A stretch of DNA of 64,000 bases, taken from assembly GCA_963693305.1 (NCBI GenBank), contig OY855903.1, positions 25,812,455 through 25,876,454 of the forward strand, read 5' to 3'. Positions within the stretch are counted from its first letter, which is position 1. Every line of letters starts with the position of its first letter. Of this stretch, positions 1 through 12,530 are shown piece by piece. The position numbers and the translations under genes were made by a program. The notes under the pieces are model-generated. The model was not told the origin of the DNA and made no database searches. It was given only the letters and a program-made list of their open reading frames with translations. This stretch comes from Meandrina meandrites. Its lineage: Eukaryota > Cnidaria > Anthozoa > Scleractinia > Meandrinidae.

Positions 1-23
1 CCCATGCTTGTCACATGTTACAG

Positions 24-3000
24 ATCAACTCTGTTAATAACACAGGCTGCAATCCACTTCCTAACCTTCCTGATCCTTGGAGCCAGTTTATCATACCGAC
101 CAGTGAAGACACACTGGTAAGTGACCAGCTATAGCTGACTGCTTTGAAATGACTGTCGATGATCTTGTTCCACAAGCAATATAACAGTCATTACAGCATT
201 AACCAACTGGAGAAAATAGTCACTGAAAATGGTATTTTAATCCACAGTTTACCAGTGGTACAAGCAGTTTAGTTTACTTGATTGTTATAATTTCACTCAA
301 ACCTGTGAAGACCAAACAGAAAGCAATTAGCAACACGCAGGGCTGCCACTAATTTTTCATGTACAGGGTGTAGGTGGGAAAAGCAAAAGAGTAGCAGGAG
401 GACAAACGCCTTTCTGGTGTTAAGCTGGTTACAGACTGTAGGCTTGCCAGTGGTTTTGTGTCAAAGTAGCTGGACTCAAACTCATGGAAGACAGGGGAAT
501 TCCCTGGCTGCCGGCCCTGGGTGACAGCCCTGAACACAACAGGAACATGAATAAAAGAAATTCTGTTGTACTTGTAACAAACATAATGTACTTGTAACTT
601 TGCCTTTTTATGATCAATGGAACTTGCTCATGTTTACCCTGGTGAGCGCTATTAGAACTGCAGAACCTAAAAATACTTGCAATATTGGTGCATTGTACTT
701 TTTTGTATGAAAATATATGAATTGATGTATAATTCACTAGCCCTGGCTAAAAGTTTTGCTGAAAAAAATGATATTTGACCTTTCTTCAATATTACAAAAA
801 ATATATATATGTAATTATAATGATACATTTCTTTTTTCATCTAGATTTTGTTTAGACAAACAGTAGTAGTGTTGTTCTTTAGTTCTTTAGATTTTTTCAT
901 ACTTTTACAGTGTGCAGTGCATACACTGTAGAAGACACCAGAAATTAAAGACAATAGAAAATTTAAAGATTTCTGCTGGGAAAAGTGGAAGTGTTATACT
1001 CGGTTATCTTGTGCTCCTTTCCCTCTCGTTCCACTATCTTGAATTGTTTTTTTTCAAGGACTGGGATGATGATGAAATGGATGGAGATGCCCAGTCTGTT
1101 GAAGATGATCCTGAGAACTGTGCTGTCGACGAAAACTTTGATCCTGAGGCTGCAGTCAATGAAGAGACAGATGGAGGACGAGTCCGCAGCAGTTCAGGTC
1201 CAATTCTGATTGGTCCACTGACGTTTGACGATGGGCCAGAACCTGAAGATGATGACTTGCTGGATAAGAAACCAACGAAACATTTTCCTGCGAAACAGAA
1301 TGAGAAACACCATCATCATCTTGCTAGTCATTACCGCTACTTCTCCAGTCGGCAGTTCTCTGGGGGCACAAGAGGTGTGGCAGCTCAGAGAAACCATGGA
1401 TTGTGCTTGAGCTTGAGTGACCATGACAGGATCAAGATCTTTGTTCACGAGTTGGGTTATAGAGGACTGCTGCAGTATATTGAGAAACTGATGAGATATC
1501 TTAATGACCAGGTACAGTGAGTATTCTCATCTCCATAGCCCTTTTTGCTTTTCTTAGCTGTCAGGGCCATGGCACAAGAAACGAAGGGCTCTGGAGATAA
1601 AGGATTTCTAGTCCTAGATTCTCTGTAGGACTTCCGGTCTTCATGTATGTAGTCGTGATGTTTCTGTATACTGTATGGGAGAGTCATGGCATCTTTTACA
1701 TGTACTTCCACTCATTAATTAATTAATTATTGAATTAATTCAAAAATCCCATGAGAAGTGAAAAGGGCTAGAATAATAAAATTAATAATAAATAAATATT
1801 TATATAGCGCCTATCCATGCCTGCTCTAGGTGCTTTACAATAATGATAAAAAAAAGAGTACGGAGATTACAATACAGCTGTAAATCTTAACAATTAAAAA
1901 TGTGCATTGAAAGTAATAAAAAGTAAAAATCGCTAAGAATAATAGGGTCTGTCGATTTCATGAGTTCGAGTTAGAAATTTCGAGTTTGAGTTAAAATATC
2001 GAGTTGGTTGCGGTTAGCTCCACTCTGGTTTTCTTGCGGTTAGTTCCACTCTGGTTTTCTTGCGGTTAGTTCCACTCCTATTTGCTTGCGGTTAGCTTTA
2101 ATTTGTTGATAAGGGCAACAATATCCGTGACCAACTGCAAAAATGTCACGCCATGTTGTGGGCTTTTCGTTTTCGTTTTCGTTTTTTTATTTCTTTTTTC
2201 TTTTTTTCATCTTCCATCACAAAATCAGTAACTTTTCAGGCCCTTCCTTTTAACTAGAACTCGAAATTTTAACTCAAAATCGAAATTCTTATTCTAACTC
2301 AAACTCAAAATCTCATACTCGAACTCGAAATTTCTAACTCGAACTCATAAATTTAATACACTCAGAATAATGAGTTTTCTTAAAAAGATGAGTTTTGAGT
2401 TTGGATTTAAAAGATCTTAAATTGTCACACGAGTGGATAAAAACAGGTAGACTGTTCCAGAGTTCAGGAGCGGAAACAGCAAAAGCTCGAGAACCATACG
2501 ACTTCAGGTGAAAATTGGTGGGGTTAAGACGTAATAAGTGTGATAATTGGAGGATTCTGGAAGGTTGGTAGTACATTAATAAATCTTGAATGTAGACAGG
2601 AGAATGGTACAGTGTACAGATAATTATATTATATTTTATTGTTTATGAGTAGAAGCCTGAATTATTGACAACAGGGTGGCAATGTTGTATATTTAGTGCA
2701 ATGTTCTAGCCCCCTTTTCCACACTGATCACATACATGTACACATCACTTGAATCACTGTGGTGCTTTAAACATTACTGCCTATTCTGTGTTTTCAGATT
2801 GTTTCCCGCAAAGGTCTCCATCGTTCAATCTTCAGTGCGACTAAGAAGTGGTTTGGCGGAGGAAAACCAGCTGGACTGGCCTCTGGATTGGTGCCAGGAA
2901 TAATGTAAGAATTCTTTTTAGTTGTTGAATAATTTGGTGCTGACAGTTATTTTAATACACCAGCAAAGCAAGTTTTGATTCGTCGCTGCAGTGAACTAAA

Positions 3001-6000
3001 AATAACCCTACACTAGATGCCAGTCATTGAGCAGGTTGAGGGTCAATGTGGAATATCTCTTCTTCGCATGTAAATGGCTATTGTTATTTTTTTGACAAAA
3101 TAGTTATATGTAAACATTTTCTCAAAATCCTTTTCAGGTTGTATAATGGCGAAAACCATTTTTTCCTGACACTCTAATATTTATTATTCTTGATATTCTT
3201 GATTGTTGATTCTCACATCAAAATTTGAGTAAATCTACATGTAACTTCGAGATGTGAGAATTGAGTTTTATTCAAGTACACACAGCTATTTTAAGAAAGG
3301 TCGTCGGAAAAAAGCCGACGTGACAATCCCAAAAGGTATTGTTGGTAGTTTAGTCCACTGTTCCATGACTTCAGCATTTCAGGGAAATCTGAAAAAGTGG
3401 CACATTCCATGGAAGTGTGTTTGCAAGTACTGATTAGAAAGAAAGAAACAAGAGCTACAGTGTTAGGAACAGTGTATTGATCATGTCCCAGATTACCTTT
3501 CGGGATTGTGTGGTTCCAGAAAATATCCATACTCCCCCGACAGAAGGGATTGGAAATTCCGGGGAGGAGGGGGGGGTCTCAAAGACCCAAAAATTTAAAG
3601 CAATGTATGAAGCTAAATTGGAATTTCCAGAGGGGTGAGGGGGGGGGGGGGGGGTCATAGGGAAAATCCCTTCCGTGGGGGGTATGGATATTTTCTGGAA
3701 CCACACATTGCCACAGTCATGTACTTTTTTTCCAACATCACCTTTCTTGAAACAGCAGTAGACGTTACATGTACATGTATGTAGCTGTACTGTGGTTCCT
3801 GAGAGGTAAAAAATTTCTCCTTGATTACCTGCTTATAGCAATCTTGAGTAAATCCAATGTTCATTTCTTGTTCATGCAGATTTTAATGAACCATTATTAA
3901 ATTTTATTTGCTCTCAGTTACACCAATGACTCACCAGAACTGTATCAGCGCAAGCTGGGTGATCTGGCATTTTTGGTCCAAAACTATGAGTCTGCTTACA
4001 ACAGTTACCATACAGCCAAGAGAGACTTCAATCATGAGCATGCTTGGTTTTACTTTGCTGGTGCATTGGTAAGTGAAGGACTCATTGATAGCCATGCAGT
4101 GATTAATCTGTATGGTAGGTAAAGGTAAAAGTGTGCCAGAGCTTATCCAGGTTTCCGTAGCATGAAGTGACTAGGAGTATTTCTACTCCCCCCTGGAAGT
4201 GATGCTAGTCCATCGCAGGGTTACCCCCAGCAGTAAAAGAAAGAAGTCTCAATGGTTAATTTTAAAATTGAAGCTGTGCAAACAACTCATTAATAAGAGA
4301 AATCTTGCTAAAACTTGGGACAAAAATACTGATTATTAGTGCATGTTGGTGATGTATTAGGTCATGTTCATTTTGAGCTGTACATCCAAAGAGATTTTAG
4401 TGCAGCTGTGGGTTTTTTGCCTCCTGTTTGCTTGCAGGAGGGATTGAGATGTGCCAGGTTACCATGGTTACCCCTTATTTACAATGTACATTTTGCTCTT
4501 ATTTACATGTATCATTTGCGTGTTTCCCAATGTCTTCTGACATGATATTTTATTTTTCTTTTTGCTTCTACATTATAATTTTCTTGTTCATACAAGCTGT
4601 ACATTGTAAAATTAGTATTGCTGAGCCTTTGCATGTACATTTGTTTTAGGAAATGGCTGCCATATCGGCATTCATGGCTTCAAATCAACGTCCTTATCCC
4701 ACCCACTATATGGAAACGTCTATCACCACATACCTCAATGCATGCAGGTATTAATTTTTTGTTTATTGTGACTTTTTTCATGATAAAAATTACTTTCAAC
4801 ACCTTTACCACCATGTTTGTGAGGTGAACGTTTACAGGTGTACTCTTGACTGCAGCTTTCTGGCACAGGACAAAAGCCTCTTCACGTGGCGGCAAGCCAG
4901 CCTGACATGTACACTACATTTACAAACTGTAATATAAGTTGACTGGCCAAGCCAGACAAGATCTCACTTCATTTCTGTTTTCTCGTTAAATGTTGTCAGT
5001 TGTGTTCACACTGGGCTTTCCTTGTAAGCAAGAATTAAGCAGGTGACATGAATGCAACATAAAATTCATCACTTGACTCAGCACATGTAGCTGGTCCAGC
5101 CTACCAAGACAGGGAAATGAAAAATAATAGCCAGCCCACTGCCTTTATTCACCAGCTGAGAGCGAACTTATCACTGGCTGAAATCTTGCTAAAATGTCAG
5201 CTTGATTTTTTCTTAGCAACATCCATGGTCACAGGTGGAGCTTTGTAGTTTTAGTACTAAAATACACAAGGTACATTTAACTACCATTTTGGTAAATTGT
5301 ATTTTATTAAATTGTTCCTTTTTTCTCAGACAACACCAGTTTGCTATTAGAGCCACTCTTCTGAGCACGGAAACACTGAAATCACGAAACATTTATCTTG
5401 ATGCTGCCATGCAGTTCATGCGGATGACTGCTGAGGTAAACAGACCAATATTATACAGTATGTTATTTATTATTTATTACTGACAGTGTACATGTATATA
5501 TTATTTTATAATTAACCTAGTCATGGTATAATAAAATTACTGCAATTCCTGAGTTTTGATTGGATTACAGGCAGGCCATGGTTTATGAGCTCGATGCACT
5601 TAAAATAACTTAAGAATACTGTAAAATTGCGGTACATGTAGTTTTAATCCAAACTTACAAATGAACTCTAAGCTCAAATGGAACTATTTAAGTGCAATAG
5701 TTACGCATTGCCCTGTGCTTCCACCAGGATAGATAATTTTGTTGTGACTTATACATGGTCTAAGGAAACTTGGACTGTTTTAATGGTTCTTACATGAACA
5801 GTTTTATATTTTTTATATGATGGGTGACTGAAGAGGCTCAAAGAGTGAAATATAATATCGAACTTCCACAATTTAACAATTTTTATTAAGTTATTTTTTC
5901 AACTTCCATGATTTTACAGTTTTGCTAAGTTATTTTAAGTGCGTTGAATGTGTCTAAAAGACGTGGTCTTATTCTTCTCAGTATTGTATTTCTTGATCAA

Positions 6001-9000
6001 TATTTAATAAAAATAACAACAACTGTCTTATAAATAAGAATTGCTAAAAGCTTTATTCCTTTGTTTCACAGGATTCTGATCTTCTTTGCGCTTTGTTTCT
6101 GGAGCAAGCAGGACATTGCTTCCTTCACAGTGACCCACCCATGATCCGCAAGTATGCTTTTAATATGATTCTGGCAGGCCATCGCTATAGCAAATCAGCA
6201 CAGGTAAGACATAGTTATGATTATCATTTTTGGGGGGGGGGGGGGGGGGGGAGTGGGAGCATGGCTTGAATTAATTTTCACTTCCAAGTGGTACCAAGAC
6301 AAAAATTAAACCACTGAAGGGAAATAATTTTATGCAATTTTTTTATGACAAATCTATGTGTAACAGCTTTACTTTTTCAAAGGATGTTCCGTTTGCATGC
6401 TGTTTGTAGATGAAGGTCGTTTGGAATAAATTTGCATCTGTTCAAACAGTTTGGGTCATCATTGCAAAACAATTTGCATCCTTTGACTTTGAATGAATTA
6501 GTCATCCGTTAAGTTGAAATATTATCCTTTGATCCATTCGAACATGTTGGAATCTCTTCAATAGAAACATCCATCTGCTTGAGTGGCTTCGTTATTTGTT
6601 CCCTAGAAACATCCTTCTGTTTGAACTGCTTGTGTGATTTGTCCAATGGGCTTAGGACATCCATTCAGAAAAAAATTATCAAGTGTACAATCATGTACAG
6701 TGTACATGCATATTGAACCCCCTCTCCTGATGCCAAGAGTTGTATCTGCTTGAAGCTTCAGTCTTTTTCTTAGCCACCTATGCAACTGCTTAGTTGCTTA
6801 AGACCTGCAGTAATGTGTTTATACCCCTGAGGGGAAGGGGAAGACTCCCCTATAATAATGATGGGGTGCTTGTCTGAACTTTTGAAAAGAACTCCTAAAA
6901 GATAACAGGATCTTAATTAACTAGTGGGCATGGCCCAGATTAATTTTCACCCCTGGAGTAACCACTAATTGGTTTAATTAACCCTAACCCTACCATTAGG
7001 GTTAAAACAATAAAAACATTATGCTGCCATCTCTGTCGCCTCGATTTGCGGATTAGGGTTGAGGTTTAGCGTTAGGGTTAAAACTGTAACCCTAAGGGTT
7101 AGGGCTAAGGTTAGGGTTAAGACAACAACCAGTTAACCTTTGCTGGTTTCATTGTTCCGAGCAACAAAAGGTTTCTTTTATTTATCGTTTATCAAAGAAA
7201 GACCTTGCCAGCTAAAACCTTGTTTTTAACATGCGTTATTTTTGGAAAACGAAGTAAAGACCAGCGAAATGAAATACAGGACAATGTTTAGTATATGTAA
7301 ACAAACCTGCATGCAAACTTTGGAGTTGTTTTGGCAATGTTCAATTTAGTGAAAATTCGATAGTGTCTCTTTTGCACTGGGCCCTTCAATTCTAAACACC
7401 AAATTAACTGACACTGACAACTTTTAATAGCAAATTGCACCACGTACATGTACTCGTAGAATTTTTAAAAATCATTTGCTCAAAACTCTAAAAGGTACTG
7501 TGATTACTCCAGTGGCAGTCCTTTTATATGTTAGCACCCCTAGCAGTACCAATCAATATACTTTAATTGCTAAAACATATTTGTCAGGGGAGTTTACCCC
7601 ATTAAGGTAATAAAATAAAATGTACATACGTACAATGATTGAACACATACAGTGCACAGTTGTGTGGTAACTAATTTGTTTGTTGTTGCCTCCAATTCTC
7701 AACAGAGAAAGCATTCTTTGAGATGTTATCGCCAAGCTCTCCATGTATACAATGAAAAATCATGGCACCTCGCTGAGGTACATTACTGTATATTAATATT
7801 TTTGTCACTTGAATATTTTTTCTTGAACCACTTGTTATCATAGTTAATTGTATTTAAAACCTGGATGTTAAAGTAAGTTTCAAGTTCTTCTTTTTTGCAG
7901 GATCACATTCACTTCACTCTTGGGCGACAGTCATTTAACCTTCGTTTATTAGAAGATGCACAAACATTCTTTAGAAAACTTTTAGAGTATGAAAGCCTCC
8001 AACCACCAGAGCAGCAGGCATCTTACCTCAGAGAATTCCTCTTTGTTTTTAAGGTATTTTCATTAAACCACGCCATGTGAAAGTACATGAACAGTTCAGT
8101 ACTTAGCTTCAATTTGATGAGTCACACACTTGGGTTTTGTCCACAGACTTAACAGTTATACTGCATGACCTTGTACAGCATAACAAACAGCACTGGATAA
8201 TATTAGTACTGCTCAGTAGTTTTTATTTGAACGTTCACAGACTTAGAAAAGAATTAATAACCACCTTGTACAGCATAATAAACATTACCTCATGAAAGTA
8301 CTGCTCAATAGCGTTCATTTGAATGGTCACACACTGGGGCTTCATGTACACCACAACTAACAATTCCTCATGAAAGTACTGCTTAAGGTGATTCATTGAA
8401 AAATTATTTTCTGCCTTCCCTTTTTAGCAACTGAAAGACATCAGACAAAAGGAAAAAGTACAAATGGATAAACTTCCTATTCTACCTTTACCCTTAATTG
8501 ATCAAGACTCAACAAGGGTAATACCATGCTATCAACACAGCACTCTACCAGGAGAGCACTCGGAAAACACAATGGTGAACAGTGCTCTTGAAACAAAGGA
8601 CAACTTTTTTAATCAAACATTTAGTGGGAATGATGAAACAGCAAAAAATAACCACTGGACATCAATTGGATGTGCTTCTTTTGGAGATAAATTTGATCCC
8701 AAGCTGGCTGAGCACTGGATACAACTTGAAGAGGAAGCTTATGAGAGTGTTAATATAACTCCTTTGCCACCATTTTTTCGACCTCACATAGCATGTTTAA
8801 GTTCCAAGACAGATAACAGCACGAGACCTCTGTGTGTTGTAAGAGGTATGTACATTAATTTGTTACATGTACTAAGCACCAAAAAAAAAAAATATTGATA
8901 CATGCAGGGTTAAATGCTTTGACTTGGTTCATGAAAATTGATGTGGTGGATGTGTTGTGTGATACATGTAACTTCGTAATTCTTCAATCTGCTGTTTCAG

Positions 9001-12000
9001 AAACGGTTGGGGTTGAAGTTGTCTTGAAAAACCCTTTAAAGATTCCATTAAACCTGACAGACCTTTTGTTACTGTGGAAATTCAAACCAGAAGACAATGC
9101 TGACAGCATTTCAAATGAGGTTAGATAATTATTGTAAATCATGATTATAAGTTTCTTGTCTTACAGTGAAGCAAACTCATGTGGGACCACCCAACGTCAA
9201 TCACAAGACAAGTTCAGAACAAAATAACTGAACTTCCTTCATTAGCAGACCAATCATAGTAAGGGGCAAATTTAACTGCTTGCTGTAAACAAACTCCAGT
9301 TCTTTTGCTCTGAGCTTATCTTGTGATTGGCTAAAAACGTTTGATGGTGCTGGTTGAGTTTGTTTCACTGTAACTGACCAAAACAGGTTTTATTCCATGT
9401 TATTTTTCTCTCTTCTCTAGTTTTGCCCAAGGGAAGATATTGTCAAAACAGAAGTCATCAAGAGTTTTGATATCAGTGGAAATGAAACTAAAGCTGTAAG
9501 TAAAATAAGCATAGTGGTAGACGATGAATAGGGACCTTCTTTTGGTGCATGCAATATCAGTGTTCTATCTGGTGTAAATGTACATGTACAGTATGTGATA
9601 TTTCTGCCACCCTTTCCACCTATTCCTCAACCATAATTAATATTTACATGTTCAGTCTGACGTCTGAGTGTCAAGAACTGTACAAACAACCAACCTGACT
9701 TTTGCACTGGATCATATAAAAAATGCTGGTTTTGGCCACTTTACACATTATCATGTTTATTCTTTCATTCTGATTACCAGTGGTGTGGTATTTGTTTGGT
9801 GTTGCAATCACCACTGGTACAAAACATGTCACAGTGGAATAAAGTTTATTTTATTAAGTACCGGTACTCGCTATAAAGCTTAATGTTTACAAAGAAATTA
9901 CTTCAATCTGTGGATCTAAATGACAAAACTGTTGTTTTGTTACAACCAAATGGGTCTCCTGTGCATTATAATTTAAAGTTACGAGCAAATGAGATTAAAT
10001 TTGAAAACTGTTCAGCCCAACAGTATTTCAAAAACCCATATCGCAATCCGTTTCAATCTTCTTCACTTTGGTCCACCCCTACCTTCTTTTGTATTTGCTG
10101 TGTTCTTGTAATGTTCCTTCACTGTTTTAAGCAGTTATTTTTATATTTCACCAAATTGTACTGCCATTTCCCATGCCTAAATAATTATTTGGCTAAAATT
10201 CATGACACAGCTTCTTTAAAATACCCACATGCCACGACAGAATTGTGACTGTGAACGGGAAAATGTACCATAACGTTTATCTGTTAAACGGGTAAAAACT
10301 AACGGATAGTCAGCGGCCATTAAGGCGTTCTAACGGTTTGCCCTAACGCTCCACTGGCTTGGTTGTTTATAACAAGTTAACAAGTCACGCCCAGTATTTT
10401 CCCTGTCCACATAGAACATAGGCTCGATTACCAGCTGCTGATCGGGGACTCTTCTCGGGAGGAAAGACCGAACATGAGAGGACAGTGGAAATCGAGCCTA
10501 CATAGAACATACTTGTAAGACTGACTTCCTAATTCCTTTCAATCCTCTGTAGAACATACAACTGTAAAACATTACATGTATCGCTATTACGCCATGAATC
10601 ACTATCTTTTGTTTATTGCTATCAACATTGGTTTACTTTGACTGGAACATAACAACATTTTTGTTCTACACAGGCCCATCTAACTGTGATGCCTTGTCAG
10701 ACGGGACAGCTTCACATCACAGGCATCAAATACAGCTTGACTAGCGTGGCCATCAATGGGCCAGTTGATGAGAAATTTAACATCCCTGCTGGGGTACCAT
10801 CCGCCATGACTGCAGTCAGTATGCTGGGGAGGCTAGACTTGATGCTGAAAGGTCCAAGGCTGAACAACACCAAGGCAGAGAAAACAAGTGTAATGCATGG
10901 CCCAGACAATCGTCTAAAGCTAGATGTTGTGCCACCCATGCCATTGCTTAAGGTAATCAGGTCACTTGTAATTATATTTTTTGTCAGGGGGTTGATCCCA
11001 TTTTATTAAATGTTCGAGTAATTGCACGCACTGTGATTGGTCAGTTTGAGCTCATTATACATTGTAGTTCCTTAAGGCACATGGTCTATGTCACACATGC
11101 TTTATTAAGTTATAATGCACGCAGCTTGCGTCATGAGTTTGAGCGTGTGCTATTTCCTTAGCATATTATAAAAGAAATAAAAAAACTTCATCCTCATGCA
11201 TTTTTGGGAATTTTTAAGAACACTCGAGAAGTGCGAGAAGCATGCACTCATACATGTATGCACTTCTCTCGTGTTCTTTAAAATCCCTGCATGCTTATAT
11301 AACTCAACAGTGCACTGGGAGACGTTATTCATTTCTTCGATAAAATGTTAAAGATAAATGTAAGTTTTTTTTTAGGGGGGGGGGGGGAATTGGTGGGGGG
11401 GAATTATGTTGTAACATTTCAAATTAGCAAAACATTTAAAAGCACAGCCCGTGAATTAGAAAAGTACATGTAGTGTTACATGTATTAACACACCCAGGTA
11501 CAGTGTATGTGGAATTCATGCTTTCTAACCACCTCTTCACAGGTTCGATTCTCTGGATTTCCATCCAAACTTCTGTGCAATGAAGTGGTACAAACAACGG
11601 CTGAGTTCACTAACTGCAGCGAATGTCACCTTGAAAACCTCTACATTGCCACACCCAATCCTGAATTCTTCACCTTTGGAGGAGTGCAAGTGACACTGAG
11701 CGAACGTCCAACTAATGAAACCAATGTAAAATGCAATTCTGTTGAGAGTAACATCAGAAGAGTTTCTGAAGTTCCCATTCCAGGTGGCAGTCTCGCTCCT
11801 GGCTATATGACCAAGCTCCCCGTTTGGATTCAAGGTCACAAAAAACCAGGCAAATTCAAACGGGAGGTACTGTTTTACTACCAGTCAGCCGAAACAAAAT
11901 CTCTAATGAGGTGAGAAAGTAATAGTGTGTTGTATATGATGAAATCATTTTAAAAAGCTGGAATTTAGTGGTTAGTGCAGCCCTCTTAGGATCCAAATTC

Positions 12001-12455
12001 CAAGATGCAGTCAATTCAAACGTTTATGAGTATATCTGTCTATGGAAGTTCCTTATTTTGAATAATGATTGCTTGTTGATTTTCTTCAGTTATCGAGTGC
12101 TGCAACATGCTTTTGATGTAACTACAAACAGTTCTGTTGCTGTACGGGCGACTGCAAGACGAAACAGGCACGCTGGTCTTGAAAACAGGTTTGTTTTGCC
12201 TGTTTGCCATTGTAGTTTATCAGTAAGACGCTACCTCCACGGAACCTCAGGGCTAGGGGCATTGTTATGGTGTGTTATCTATTGTTTTAATAACCGATGA
12301 AGTAACTCGTTCCAAAAGGTAGTGGGCGACTCTAGTTTGTAGTTGAAAAACAGTAAACGTGAAACTAGACAAATGTCTTTACCAGGAAAAAAGGAAGAAA
12401 AAAGGAAAATAAGAGTCGCTCATTAGTTACTTGCTTGTTTGCTGCGAGATTGATC

Positions 12456-12490
<35 letters not shown>

Positions 12491-12492
12491 CA

Positions 12493-12530
<38 letters not shown>

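Noticed and set aside
4110..4245. Possible dispersed repeat fragment containing CTAGTCCATCGCAGGGTTAC
   Set aside because: It resembles words I associate with repeats of marine invertebrates, but no second copy occurs in the window, so it was not annotated.
9883..10248. Extra TRAPPC8 exon in the open frame between exons 12 and 13
   Set aside because: Exons 12 and 13 join in phase and match the family directly without it.
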